From Streptosporangiaceae bacterium NEAU-GS5 (GTDB lineage Bacteria > Actinomycetota > Actinomycetes > Streptosporangiales > Streptosporangiaceae): a DNA stretch of 64,000 nucleotides. The stretch is from the NCBI GenBank assembly GCA_017592665.1, contig JAGFNW010000003.1:62001-126000 (forward strand). The letters are read 5' to 3'. Below are positions 45,116 through 55,693 of the stretch, in pieces (position 1 is the stretch's first letter; each line of letters begins with the position of its first letter). Position numbers and translations under genes: made by a program. The notes under the pieces were generated by a model. It saw only the letters and a program-made list of their open reading frames with translations. It did not search any database and was not told where the DNA came from.

Positions 45116-45337
45116 GCGGGTCTCCGTCGGGTCTACGTCGGGCGCCTATGAGGGGGCCGGGGTCGGCTCTAGGTGTCGCGGCGTCGGGCCTTGGTGGTCA
45201 GGCGGCTTGGAAGTGGGGCGTGGGGACATGCGGGTCTCCGTCCGTTCTGCGTCGGGCGCCTATGAGGGGGCCGAGGTCGGCTCTAGGTGTCGCGGCGTCG
45301 GGCCTTGGTGGTCAGGCGGCTTGGAGGAGGGCGTGGA
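45100..45337. repeat. 114-bp tandem duplication
   Basis: Two near-identical copies with period 114 (for example ATGCGGGTCTCCGTC at 45114 and 45228, and TCTAGGTGTCGCGGCGTCGG in both). The right copy covers the end of the CpaE-like gene and the left copy the region just before the tadA start. It therefore accounts for most of the 196-bp tadA upstream gap, and the left copy contains a decoy of the gene's last codons. Confidence 0.93.
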
Positions 45338-46337
45338 GGAGGGTGGAGCAGACGCGGAGGATGGGGGGCGGGTCGCCGCGGTCGAGGGCTTCGGTCAGGC
45401 CGCGGCGCTGGGGGATGGTGGCCAGGCAGGGGGCGCCGAGCGAAGTCGCCACGACGTCGGCGGTGACGGTGCCGGGGCGGCGGACGATGCGGACGTCGGC
45501 CGTGTGCCGGCGGAGAGCGGCGAGCAACTGGGCCGAGGCGAGGACACCGCGGACGTCTGATGGGACGACGAGCAGGGTCGCCGTGGCCCGGGAGAGGGTC
45601 TCGGCGGCGGCCTCGGTGATGTGGCGGGGCAGGTCGACCACAACCAGGTCGCAGCCGCGGCGGGCGGCTTCGAGAACGGCTCGCATGGCCACCTGAGGGA
45701 TGTGCTGAGGCTCGCCGCGATCCCACGAGAGGACGGTCAACTCGCCGATGCTGGGCAGCGCTCGCTGGAGGGCGGAGAAGCTGACCCGGCCTTCTCGGCC
45801 GACGATGTCGGGCCAGCGGGCGCCCGTGTCGTGCTCGCTGGCGAGCACCACGTCGATCCCGCCGCCCAAGGGGTCGGCGTCGATGAGCATGGTGCGCATG
45901 CCTGAGCGGGCCGCGCCAAGGGCGAGGGAAGCGGCGAGGACGGTGGCGCCGGCTCCGCCACGGCCGCCGACGACGCAGATGATCTGGCCGGAGCGGGTCG
46001 AAGGTTCGGCCGCTTCGGCGAACTCGTCGACGAGCAGGCGCTCGGACTCCGGGAGTTCGAGGACGGCACGGGCGCCGACGGCGACGCAGCGCCTCCAAGT
46101 GGTCGGATCCTCGCCGGTGAGTGTCACCAGCACGACATCGGGGCGGGGTGGTGGGGAGAGGCGGGCGACATCGTCGGCCAGGTCGTCGCCGACCACGATC
46201 AGAGGGGCTGCCGCCCAGCCCCTTCTGGCGTGGCGGGCATCGTGCGCCACGTCGAGCTCGACTCCGGCCGCGGCCGCGATCCGAAGAAGGTCGTCGAGTA
46301 GTTCCTGATCCGCCGTGACGGCGAGTGGCCTCCGCAT
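45312..46337 (-). CDS. Ssd/CpaE-like P-loop-fold protein (septum-site-determining-like)
   Basis: 341 residues from ATG 46337. Receiver-like N-terminus, then a MinD/ParA-like fold: IICVVGGRGGAGATVLAAS replaces the deviant Walker A (no Lys), MLIDADPLGGGID is Walker A', and DLVVVDLPRH is Walker B-like. It belongs to TIGR03815 and matches M. tuberculosis Ssd (Rv3660c), which affects septum formation and is linked to the tad operon. The start is chosen on AAGGTG 6 bases ahead; GTG 46346 is possible. Confidence 0.85.
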   Translation of the reverse strand: MRRPLAVTADQELLDDLLRIAAAAGVELDVAHDARHARRGWAAAPLIVVGDDLADDVARLSPPPRPDVVLVTLTGEDPTTWRRCVAVGARAVLELPESERLLVDEFAEAAEPSTRSGQIICVVGGRGGAGATVLAASLALGAARSGMRTMLIDADPLGGGIDVVLASEHDTGARWPDIVGREGRVSFSALQRALPSIGELTVLSWDRGEPQHIPQVAMRAVLEAARRGCDLVVVDLPRHITEAAAETLSRATATLLVVPSDVRGVLASAQLLAALRRHTADVRIVRRPGTVTADVVATSLGAPCLATIPQRRGLTEALDRGDPPPILRVCSTLLHALLQAA

Positions 46338-46389
46338 GGCCACCACCTTGGCCGCATGCGCCGGCCAACTCGTGGGCGTGGCGGCGGTC

Positions 46390-46398
46390 TGTGGATAA
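46390..46398. promoter_or_regulatory. DnaA-box-like TGTGGATAA upstream of ssd
   Basis: A perfect TGTGGATAA lies 53 bp upstream of the ssd start. A TGTGGAAAA variant is at 46409-46417. Same motif as the cluster ahead of the DUF4244 unit. Confidence 0.5.
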
Positions 46399-46533
46399 CC
46401 AACGTCCTGTGGAAAACCGGGGCGCCCAGCGGCTCGCCGGGTCCCCTGGCCCCTGGCCCCTGGCGCTTGGGCCAGGAGTAAGTCCCGGCCGCCGCAAAAG
46501 GACGGGAAAATGTGGGAAAACCCCGGAAAAGGG

Positions 46534-46599
46534 GGCGACCCGCGCCGGGGGGGAGAGCGCGGGTCGCCGACAGGTCCGGCTCCGGGGGGGTAGAGCCGG
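46534..46599. terminator. Two tandem hairpins with G-rich loops
   Basis: Stem 1: GGCGACCCGCGC (46534-46545) with GCGCGGGTCGCC (46557-46568), 12 perfect pairs, 11-base loop. Stem 2: CCGGCTC (46576-46582) with GAGCCGG (46593-46599). Both loops carry 7 G. They could terminate an RNA or form a structured leader of the minus-strand ssd mRNA; no T-run. Confidence 0.5.
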
Positions 46600-47118
46600 T
46601 TCCCGTTTCAGAAGAAAGCTTTCAACAGGTGACCATGGCCTGGCAAGGGACTTGGAAACCTGCCCTCCGCACAGTGTCCCCCAGAATGGGGAGATACCAC
46701 CGTATGCTGCCCGATCCGGTCAAGTTTCGTCGAGCAGCAATCTTCAATTTGAACCAAGTTTTTTACAAGGGCCCGCTCCGGCCCCACCAGAAACGATCAC
46801 CCTCAGTGATCACGGGTGGTGCACCGCTCCAACCGCCCAACGGACGACAAACCATTACAGAAGTATCACGAGGGACGTTCCAGGAGGATGCCGTCACGCG
46901 GCAAAGGTCTTGGTTCAAGGGCTTCCCAACTGGGGGAATCCGACGTAGAAAGAGTACACGGACTAAGTGTCCTGGTACGGACGCCGGGCACCCACGCGCG
47001 ACCAGCCGCGGGAGGCGTGCCGAGGTGGGCTTGTCCCATCCGGCAAATACAGGTGCACGCTTGGTAACCTGGCGCACCGTACCTACAGGCGGCGTCCCAT
47101 CTCGGGGCGCCGTCCTTT

Positions 47119-47149
47119 TTGTCCAAACTCCCCGGCGTCCGCTTTATAC
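47119..47149 (+). promoter_or_regulatory. Candidate plus-strand promoter antisense to Fic-like gene
   Basis: TTGTCC (47119-47124), 18-base spacer, TTTATA (47143-47148). It faces the 3' end of the minus-strand gene at 47190, so it would make an antisense RNA. Pattern only. Confidence 0.3.
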
Positions 47150-47189
47150 CAATAAGTCCACTTTGAGGCCGATGCCGGATGAAAGTCTC

Positions 47190-48095
47190 TCAGCGAGACA
47201 GGGCTTCGCAGACGGCCATGGTCTCCCGTACGCCAAGGACGACGGCCGACGCGCAGTGGACGATCCAGGCCGCGACACCCTCGGAGGTCCCCGACAGGTA
47301 GGCCCGAAGGCCCTCCGCGTAGGCGTCGCCGAGTTCGAGATGGCCGACCTCGACGGCGACCAGCGACTTGGGGTCGAGGCCGCGCTCGACAAGCGTCAGC
47401 CGCTCGGCCGCCCGGGCCACGATGCCATCGGCCGTGCCGAAAGGACGCAGGGCGGCGAGCTCAGCGTGCGCGATCGCGCCCACGACCACCGCCGGCGCCT
47501 TCGTGGCGATCAGCAGTTCGGCCAGGGCTCCGATCCGGGCCGCCGCCTCCTGGGGGTCTGGAGCGGGACCGAGCCCGTGCACATCGTCGATCGGCTGACC
47601 AAGGTCGGTGCGAGGACGGCCGGGGTCGACTCCAGGGTGGCCGGCCACCGCCAGGGCGTGCAGCCGGGCCAGGGCCTGCCGCGGGGCCGTACGCCACGTT
47701 CCGCCGAGGCGGCCGAGCTCGGCCGACACACGAAGCGCGCCCTCGGCGCCCGGCCCGGTGCCCGCACGCAGGTCGGACAGCGTCACCACGATGCCTTCGA
47801 GGGCGGCGGACGCACGAGCGCCGCGCAGCGCCGACTCGACGGACACCTCGGGACTACGGCGGCGCAGGATCCGATGCCCGTAGAGGCGATCGACCGCTTG
47901 CCGCGCCTCCTGCACGGCTTCTGGAACGCCCGGCAGTTCGGCCACAAGAGCGAACGGGTCCTCCCGCATGCCCACCTGTGAGGCGGCCGCTCGTGGCGTG
48001 TGGGCGAGCGAAGGGTCCACGGGTGCGATGTCCTCCCGTACGGCGTCGGCTCGCGCCGCGTCCTCGTGGGAGCCGGCTACCTGCGGGTCGTTCAT
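47190..48095 (-). CDS. Degenerate Fic-fold protein
   Basis: 301 residues. The middle part resembles Fic/DOC: VESALRGARASAALEGI, then IGALAELLIATKAPAVVVGAIAHAELAALRPFGTADGIVARA. The motif LRPFGTADGIVAR replaces HPFxxGNGRxxR, so the catalytic His and the GNGR loop are lost. AMPylation is therefore unlikely. It occupies the place of Rv3661-like proteins between ssd and acs. Clear ATG with AGGGTGG. Function unknown. Confidence 0.68.
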   Translation of the reverse strand: MNDPQVAGSHEDAARADAVREDIAPVDPSLAHTPRAAASQVGMREDPFALVAELPGVPEAVQEARQAVDRLYGHRILRRRSPEVSVESALRGARASAALEGIVVTLSDLRAGTGPGAEGALRVSAELGRLGGTWRTAPRQALARLHALAVAGHPGVDPGRPRTDLGQPIDDVHGLGPAPDPQEAAARIGALAELLIATKAPAVVVGAIAHAELAALRPFGTADGIVARAAERLTLVERGLDPKSLVAVEVGHLELGDAYAEGLRAYLSGTSEGVAAWIVHCASAVVLGVRETMAVCEALSR

Positions 48096-48219
48096 CTGGC
48101 CACCCTACCGATCGGTAGGACCACTCATCGAAGACCCCGGGCCGCTTGTCGCACATCCGGAGACCCCAAAACCGCTCCATTCACGACATGTCGTTGAATG
48201 GCGTATACGAGCGGAACAC

Positions 48220-48256
48220 GCATTGGTACAGACCTGTCTAGACCTCTTGTCTAGCC
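48220..48256 (+). promoter_or_regulatory. Duplicated TGTCTAG elements upstream of acs
   Basis: TGTCTAGACC and TGTCTAGCCC, 15 bases apart, lie about 70-90 bp upstream of the acs start. They may be a regulator binding pair or promoter elements for acetate control. Confidence 0.3.
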
Positions 48257-48322
48257 CGGGCCGGTGCTGGTGAAGTGAGACGCGACACCAACCCCATGCA
48301 CGGCCATGTGAAGGAGTACGTA

Positions 48323-50299
<1,977 letters not shown>

Positions 50300-50338
50300 T
50301 CACGGTCTAGGCTGGTCTCGGATGGAAGGAGACCGCTG

Positions 50339-50752
50339 ATGGCGGAGGACGAATCGCTCGGCGCGCTGGTCGCTCAGGCGAGCACGCACATCTCGACGCT
50401 GATCCGGTCCGAGATCGAGCTGGCAAAGGCCGAGCTCAGCTTCAACGCCAAGCGGGTCGGAGTCGCGGCCGGGCTGTTCGCGGCCGCGGCGTTCATCCTG
50501 CATCTGGTCATCATCCTGGCCTCGTTCTTCCTGGCGTATGGACTGGTCTCGTGGGCGCATTGGAAGGAGTGGCAGGCCTTTGGCGTGGTCACGCTCTTCT
50601 ACCTCGTGCTCGCGGCGATCGCGGTGCTCATCGGCTATCGGCGGCTGAAGGGGATGACCGGGTTCACCAAGACGGCCCGGTCGCTCCAGGTCCTCAAGAG
50701 CGGGACGCCCGCCGGGCCGAGTCCAGCCGCAGTGACCAGCGATGGCTCCTGA
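50339..50752 (+). CDS. Phage-holin-superfamily-III (DUF1469) membrane protein
   Basis: 137 residues. Amphipathic N-terminal helix (THISTLIRSEIELAKAELSF), then two membrane helices (AAGLFAAAAFILHLVIILASF, VVTLFYLVLAAIAVLIGY). Typical DUF1469. The cellular role of these proteins is unknown, although the position next to the epoxide hydrolase is conserved (Rv3669). GGAG before ATG. Confidence 0.85.
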   Translation: MAEDESLGALVAQASTHISTLIRSEIELAKAELSFNAKRVGVAAGLFAAAAFILHLVIILASFFLAYGLVSWAHWKEWQAFGVVTLFYLVLAAIAVLIGYRRLKGMTGFTKTARSLQVLKSGTPAGPSPAAVTSDGS

Positions 50753-51662
50753 CGAGTCCGTTGTCCGCCTCGACGGGCCGTGGAAGCACCGTTCGGTGCA
50801 TGCCGGGGGGACCCGGTTCCATGTGGTCGAGGCGGGCGAGGGGCCGTTGGTCCTGCTGCTGCACGGTTTCCCCCAGTTTTGGTGGACATGGCGGCATCAG
50901 CTGGAGTCCCTGCCGAAAGCCGGCTATCGCGCGGTCGCGGTCGACCTCCGGGGCTACGGCGCGAGCGACAAGCCGCCCCGCGGTTATGACCTCCGCACGC
51001 TCGCGCAGGATGGGGCCGGCCTGATCCGCGCGCTGGGCGAGACGGGCGCGATCGTCGTGGGCCACGACTGGGGCGGCCTGCTGGCCTGGACGATGGGCGC
51101 GCTCGACGCCAAGGTGGTGCGCCGCCTGGTGGCCGTCTCGGCGCCGCATCCGCTGCGGCTCCGCGCGGCGCTGCTCACCGACCCGATGGGCCAGCTGCGC
51201 GCCAGTGGCTACAGTTTCGGGTTCCAGCTGCCCGTCCTTCCCGAGCGCAGGCTCACCCAGCATGAGGGCTCGCTGGTCGGGCGGCTGATCGACGAGTGGT
51301 CAGGGCCGTCGTTCCCGTCCGAGGATGTCGCACAGACCTATCGGGACGCGTTCCGCATCCCTGGTGTGGCGCACTGCGCGCTGGAGTATCACCGCTGGTT
51401 CGCCCGCTCCCAGCTGCGCCCGGACGGCCTGCGTTATGCGCGGCAGATGCGCGCCGAGATCGAGGCGCCCACCCTGCAGCTGCACGGCGCGCTGGATCAG
51501 TGCATCCTTCCCCGTACGGCCCAGGGCTCCAGCCGCTTCGTGGCCGCGCCCTACCGGTGGCGGCTCATCGAGGGCGCCGGCCACTTCCCCCACGAGGAGC
51601 AGCCCGACCGGTTCGAGGCCGAGCTGGCCGCGTGGCTGTCCGATCCCGAGCCTGACCGGTGA
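50742..51662 (+). CDS. Alpha/beta hydrolase, epoxide-hydrolase-like (EphE type)
   Basis: 306 residues. Oxyanion motif LLHGFPQFWWTWRHQ, Asp nucleophile in VVGHDWGGLLAW (about 105), and the catalytic His in AGHFPHEEQPDRF (about 285). The HGFPxxWxxWR and GHDWGG patterns are typical of epoxide hydrolases, and it lies in the position of ephE (Rv3670). Overlaps the holin gene end by 11 bases. Substrate unknown. Confidence 0.87.
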   Translation: MAPDESVVRLDGPWKHRSVHAGGTRFHVVEAGEGPLVLLLHGFPQFWWTWRHQLESLPKAGYRAVAVDLRGYGASDKPPRGYDLRTLAQDGAGLIRALGETGAIVVGHDWGGLLAWTMGALDAKVVRRLVAVSAPHPLRLRAALLTDPMGQLRASGYSFGFQLPVLPERRLTQHEGSLVGRLIDEWSGPSFPSEDVAQTYRDAFRIPGVAHCALEYHRWFARSQLRPDGLRYARQMRAEIEAPTLQLHGALDQCILPRTAQGSSRFVAAPYRWRLIEGAGHFPHEEQPDRFEAELAAWLSDPEPDR

Positions 51663-52090
51663 CCGGCAAGCGCAACATGCGCCCGCGGGACGAATTCGGC
51701 CGTCCCCTCCCCTATGGCTCGCCCGGCACCAGCGAACGCGTGCCCGACGACTACGCCCCCACCGCGGAGGAGGCGGTCGCCGAGGCCACCCGCCTGCTGG
51801 CCACGGGACGCCCCTTCCATGCGCACGAGGTCTTCGAGGCCCGCTGGAAGACCGGGCCGGATCATGAGCGCGATCTGTGGCAGGGCTTGGCCCAGATCTG
51901 CGTGGGCCTCACTCATTTGCAGCGTGGCAACGTCAAAGGCGCCGAGGCCTTGCTGGATCGGGGGACGGCCCGGATCGCCGCGTACGCCGAGCGAGAGCCG
52001 TACGGGATGGATCTGGAGGCGATCGGGCGCGCGGCCCGCGAGCCTGATCCGCTCGAGGCGGTCGGCGCCGTCCTTCAGTCGCATTCCTGA
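51659..52090 (+). CDS. DUF309-domain protein
   Basis: 143 residues. DUF309 core FHAHEVFEARWK and LWQGLAQICVGLTHLQRGN. Function unknown. GTG overlaps the hydrolase stop (GTGA), so the two are coupled. The 3' end overlaps the convergent marP gene by 16 bases. Confidence 0.87.
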   Translation: MTGKRNMRPRDEFGRPLPYGSPGTSERVPDDYAPTAEEAVAEATRLLATGRPFHAHEVFEARWKTGPDHERDLWQGLAQICVGLTHLQRGNVKGAEALLDRGTARIAAYAEREPYGMDLEAIGRAAREPDPLEAVGAVLQSHS

Positions 52091-53256
52091 GTGTCGACCT
52101 TGGCCACGGCGGCGCTGGCGTCGTCGGCGTCCGGCTGGACCTCTTCGGCGGTCAGCGCGTAGCCGGTCTCCTTCTGGTCGGTGGCCGCGGCGAAGACCAC
52201 GCCGTAGACCCGGCCGTCGGTGCTGAGCAGCGGGCCACCGGAGTTTCCTGGGACCACGACGCCGCGGATGGCATACACCCAGCGCTCGACCTTGTGGTCG
52301 TTGTAGATGTCGAACGACTCGGCCAGCTGCTTGATCCTGACGCGGGCCGGGGCGAGGGTGTAGCCCTGGCTGCGCGGGAATCCGGCGACCACGGCCGAGT
52401 CGCCCCGCTTGGCGTCGAAGTCGAAGCGCAGCGGGGTCGCGTCGAGGTCGGGCACGAGCAGCACGGCGATGTCGCGATCAGGGTTGTAGAGCACCACACG
52501 CGCCGGATGGATGGTGCCCTGAGAGTCGGTGACCCGCAGCTCCTGAGTCACCCCGGCCACCACGTGGGCGTTGGTCATGATCCGGTGCTGGGCGTAGACG
52601 AAGCCGGTGCCCTCGATCCGCTTGTGGCAGGCCGCGGCCGTGCCCTCGACCTTGACGATCGACTTGCGCACCCGCTTGAGGACCGGGTCGTCGGAGACGC
52701 TCACATCGGGCGGCGGCACGTTGGAGCCGCCGATGGAGCTGATCACGGTGGGCCACTCGGCGGCATCGACGAAGTCGCGGATCGGCTTCTGCAGCGCGCG
52801 GACCCCGTCGGGCACCGCCTGATCCATGGTCTGCCACACGAATGAGCCGTTGACCTGCTCTTTCAGCCACGTGATGCTCATGGACAGGAACAGGGACCCG
52901 ACCAGCCAGGCGATCAGCAGGACCGAAAGGCCCCCCGCGATCGAGCCACCGAAGGCGTCGACCGTGCGCGCCGGCTCCCAGCTGACGTGGCTGCGCACGA
53001 CGGCGCCCACGGTCGAGGAGGCGAACTGGCCGATGGTCGCGGCCAGGAAGACGATCACTATGGCCAGCAGCGCACGCTCGGTGCTGCCGGTGACCACGGC
53101 GCTGGAGATGGGCGGGGCGATGAACATCCCGACGACGGCGCCACCCACGAAGCCGAGGAAGCTGAACGCGCCGATGATGAAACCCTGGCGATATCCGGAA
53201 ACGGCGAAGGCCACGACCAGCCCCACCAGGATCAGATCGAGAAGATCGCCGCCCAC
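52075..53256 (-). CDS. marP: Membrane-anchored serine protease MarP
   Basis: 393 residues. N-terminal CvpA-like unit with about four membrane helices (1-130), linker, then a chymotrypsin-like domain with triad H231 (NAHVV), D262 (DRDIAV) and S339 (PGNSGGP). C210 and C392 match the disulfide C214-C395 of Rv3671c. In M. tuberculosis MarP cleaves the peptidoglycan hydrolase RipA and confers acid resistance. GTG start. Conserved location beside ephE and Nudix. Confidence 0.94.
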   Translation of the reverse strand: MGGDLLDLILVGLVVAFAVSGYRQGFIIGAFSFLGFVGGAVVGMFIAPPISSAVVTGSTERALLAIVIVFLAATIGQFASSTVGAVVRSHVSWEPARTVDAFGGSIAGGLSVLLIAWLVGSLFLSMSITWLKEQVNGSFVWQTMDQAVPDGVRALQKPIRDFVDAAEWPTVISSIGGSNVPPPDVSVSDDPVLKRVRKSIVKVEGTAAACHKRIEGTGFVYAQHRIMTNAHVVAGVTQELRVTDSQGTIHPARVVLYNPDRDIAVLLVPDLDATPLRFDFDAKRGDSAVVAGFPRSQGYTLAPARVRIKQLAESFDIYNDHKVERWVYAIRGVVVPGNSGGPLLSTDGRVYGVVFAAATDQKETGYALTAEEVQPDADDASAAVAKVDTQECD

Positions 53257-53323
53257 TCACACCCCCAGTTTCCCTACCCACACGGTATCCACCGCGATCC
53301 CTTGTCGTGCACGTGTTCTTCGA

Positions 53324-53962
53324 CTAGCGGGCGGCCATTCCGAGGATGTCGGGCGGCAGATCCTCGATCCGTGACCGATCCCACGGGACCTCGAGTCCTG
53401 TGGCCGCCAGCACTCCGTCGAGGACCATCGCGGTGAATCCCCACACGAGCAGGCCGCGCACCCGGAAGGCCGGGCCGGAGAAGCCGCTCGGATGGGCCAG
53501 CCGCAGCCGGTTGGCCGGGTCGACGAGCTCGGCGATCGGGACCCGCTCGACCGCGTCCACCTCGTCCGGAGAGGCGGCGTGCACCTTCGAAGGGGTGTGC
53601 CACCAGCCCAGCACGGGTGTCACCCGGTTGTCGCTGCGCCACACGTAGAGCTCCGGCATGGTGCCGACCACCCGCACTCCCGAGGGGTCGAGCCCGGTCT
53701 CCTCCTCCGCCTCGCGGAGGGCCGCGGCGATCGGGCCGTCGTCCTCGGGGTCGATGCCGCCGCCGGGAAAGGCCGGCTGCCCCGCGTGCAGCCGTCCTTT
53801 GGCGCTGCGCTGGATCAGCAGCACGTCCATCCCGTAGGGGCCCTCACCGAACAGCAGCAGGACGGCCGCCGGCCTGCCGCCCTGCTTGGGCGGCCGCAGC
53901 CCCACGGGCACGGCGACGTCCTGTGCCGCCAGCGCCGTCAGCCACGGGGGGACGCCACTCAC
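53324..53962 (-). CDS. CoA pyrophosphatase-type Nudix hydrolase
   Basis: 212 residues from GTG 53962, overlapping the nth stop (GTGA). Nudix box [25 protein letters not shown] with the CoAse [10 protein letters not shown] motif ahead. Removes the 3'-phospho-adenosine half of CoA or its degradation products. The thioredoxin-like gene found between nudix and nth in M. tuberculosis (Rv3673c) is absent. Confidence 0.88.
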   Translation of the reverse strand: MSGVPPWLTALAAQDVAVPVGLRPPKQGGRPAAVLLLFGEGPYGMDVLLIQRSAKGRLHAGQPAFPGGGIDPEDDGPIAAALREAEEETGLDPSGVRVVGTMPELYVWRSDNRVTPVLGWWHTPSKVHAASPDEVDAVERVPIAELVDPANRLRLAHPSGFSGPAFRVRGLLVWGFTAMVLDGVLAATGLEVPWDRSRIEDLPPDILGMAAR

Positions 53963-54699
53963 GAGAAGGGGCCGGTCTTGACGAGCTTGGCGGCCTCGTC
54001 GGCGGCGATGGGGCCCGTGCCGTACGAGGGGCAGAGATCGGCGAGAGGGCAGGCGCCGCACGCGGGCTTGCGTGCGTGGCAGATGCGGCGGCCGTGCCAG
54101 ATCAGCCGGTGGGACAGGATGGTCCATTCGGCCTTGGGGATGAGCTCCCCCACCTCGAGTTCGACCTTCACGGGGTCGGTCTCCTGGGTCCAGCCGAAAC
54201 GACGGGTGAGCCGGCCGAAGTGGGTGTCCACGGTGATCCCTGGCACCCCGAACGCGTTGCCGAGCACGACGTTGGCCGTCTTGCGCCCCACTCCGGGCAG
54301 CGTGACCAGCTCCGCCATGGTCCGCGGCACCTCGCCGTCGAACCGGTCGCGAAGTTCGGCGGCGAGGCCCATCACCGACTTGGTCTTGGCGCGGAAGAAG
54401 CCGGTCGGCTTGAGGATGGTCTCCACGTCGTCAGGGTTGGCGGCGGCCAGATCATCAGGTGTCGGATATTTCGCGAACAGGGCGGGCGTGGTCAGGTTGA
54501 CCCGCACATCCGTCGTCTGCGCCGACAGGACGGTCGCCACCAGCAGCTGGAACGCGTTCTCGAAGTCGAGCTCGCAGTGCGCGTCCGGATAGGTCTCGGC
54601 CAGGATCCGGTTCATCCGCCGAGCCCTGCGGACCAGGCCGAGCTGGGTTTCCTTGTCGAACCGTCGAGCTCTCTTCGGGGGGGTCAGCTGCGTCGCCAT
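53959..54699 (-). CDS. nth: Endonuclease III
   Basis: 246 residues. HhH motif [18 protein letters not shown] with catalytic K140 and D158 ([11 protein letters not shown]), and [4Fe-4S] cluster C207-x6-C214-x2-C217-x5-C223. A bifunctional glycosylase/AP lyase for oxidised pyrimidines in base-excision repair. ATG. Confidence 0.95.
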   Translation of the reverse strand: MATQLTPPKRARRFDKETQLGLVRRARRMNRILAETYPDAHCELDFENAFQLLVATVLSAQTTDVRVNLTTPALFAKYPTPDDLAAANPDDVETILKPTGFFRAKTKSVMGLAAELRDRFDGEVPRTMAELVTLPGVGRKTANVVLGNAFGVPGITVDTHFGRLTRRFGWTQETDPVKVELEVGELIPKAEWTILSHRLIWHGRRICHARKPACGACPLADLCPSYGTGPIAADEAAKLVKTGPFS

Positions 54700-54889
54700 G
54701 ACGCCAGCGTAAAACCCCGCGAGCGGACTTCAGGCCGACAACGAATCGAAGGCGCCGCCGCGGGCGATCACCGACTGGAGGAGCGCGGCGGCGCGCGCGT
54801 TGCCGTGGCCGTGGCAGCGCCGCTCCGTGATCATCGAAACCCGGGCCGCCGAAAATCGCGGCCATGTACGGCCCACTGAAGGACGCACC

Positions 54890-54905
54890 CGTGCCGTAGG
54901 TCACA
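54890..54905. promoter_or_regulatory. Candidate CRP-type site upstream of crp
   Basis: CGTGC-N6-TCACA matches 8 of 10 fixed positions of TGTGA-N6-TCACA about 67 bp before the crp start. Autoregulation is common for CRP. Inference by motif only. Confidence 0.3.
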
Positions 54906-54971
54906 ATGGCTACCACGGAGGCGAGGGGTCGAGCGGTCTGATGGAGGCGCCATGAGCACGGTGAGCGGCCG

Positions 54972-55652
54972 ATGAGCAGCGACGACGTACTGAGCCGCGC
55001 GCCGCTTTTCGCGGCGCTCGACCGGGAGAGCGCGGCGGCGCTCCGGACCAGCGTCTCCGAGATCGAGCTGTCCAAGGGTCAGGTCCTGTTCAGCGAAGAC
55101 CAGACCGGCGACCGCCTCTACGTCGTGCTCGAAGGCAAGATCAAACTGGCCCGGACGTCGCTGGACGGCCGGGAGAATCTGCTCAGCGTGCTCGGTCCGG
55201 GCGAGATGTTCGGCGAGCTGTCCCTGTTCGACCCCCGCCCGCGTACGGCCTCGGCCATCGCGCTGACCGACGTCCGCCTGGCCGGCCTCGGCCACGACGA
55301 CCTGCGGCCCTGGCTGACCGGCCGCCCCGAGGTGGCGCTCCACCTGCTGCGGGCGCTGGCGCAGCGGCTGCGCCGCACCAACGACGTCCTGGCCGACCTG
55401 GTCTTCACCGACGTGCCCGGCCGGGTCGCCAAGCAGCTGCTCGACCTCGCCGACCGCTTCGGCCAGAAGACCGACGAAGGCATCCGGGTCCACCACGACC
55501 TCACCCAGGAGGAGCTGGCCCAGCTCGTCGGCGCGTCCCGGGAGACCGTCAACAAGGCGCTGGCCGACTTCGCCCAGCGTGGCTGGCTGCGGATCGAGGC
55601 CAAGGCCGTGGTCATCATGGACATGGAGCGGCTCCGCAACCGCTCCCGCTAG
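54972..55652 (+). CDS. crp: CRP/FNR-family transcriptional regulator
   Basis: 226 residues. cAMP-binding domain at 15-120 (GEMFGELSLFDPRPRTASAIAL; Arg/Glu of the cyclic-nucleotide site), dimer helix, and winged helix HTH DLTQEELAQLVGASRETVNKAL. Same location as Rv3676 and S. coelicolor crp. Global regulator of growth and development. The ATG at 54972 is used; the upstream ATG at 54952 is out of frame. Confidence 0.93.
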   Translation: MSSDDVLSRAPLFAALDRESAAALRTSVSEIELSKGQVLFSEDQTGDRLYVVLEGKIKLARTSLDGRENLLSVLGPGEMFGELSLFDPRPRTASAIALTDVRLAGLGHDDLRPWLTGRPEVALHLLRALAQRLRRTNDVLADLVFTDVPGRVAKQLLDLADRFGQKTDEGIRVHHDLTQEELAQLVGASRETVNKALADFAQRGWLRIEAKAVVIMDMERLRNRSR

Positions 55653-55693
55653 GCTCCGCAACCGCTCCGGCTGTTGCTCCGCAACCGCTCCCG
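55631..55693. repeat. Triplicated 18-bp element at a convergent junction
   Basis: gctccgcaaccgctcccg occurs at 55631-55648, 55653-55670 (one change) and 55676-55693. The first encodes the end of Crp, the last ends directly at the MBL stop. The repeat looks like duplicated gene-end sequence. Confidence 0.85.

Larger units (their letters stand above)
46338..47189. other. 852-bp non-coding region
   Basis: No frame has normal codon bias: reading frames of 60-100 codons here have low third-position GC. From 46600 the GC content is much lower than the genome norm. It holds a TGTGGATAA box (46390-46398), a TGTGGAAAA box nearby (46409), three tandem CCCCTGG (46443-46463), repeated GGGAAAA (46503-46520) and tandem hairpins at 46534-46599. 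Promoters of the ssd-tad unit are expected here. Confidence 0.6.

Noticed and set aside
46888-47067. 59-residue small gene with AGGAGG directly before an ATG
   Set aside because: The site touches the ATG with no spacing, and codon bias is low (many AGA, CTA, GTA). Not supported.
46512-47981. 489-codon open frame on the + strand
   Set aside because: It crosses the low-GC region and runs antisense to the Fic-like gene, with poor codon bias before 47190.
54730-54834. 34-residue minus-strand peptide between nth and crp
   Set aside because: Good third-position GC but no ribosome binding site and very short; could be a relic, not reported as a gene.
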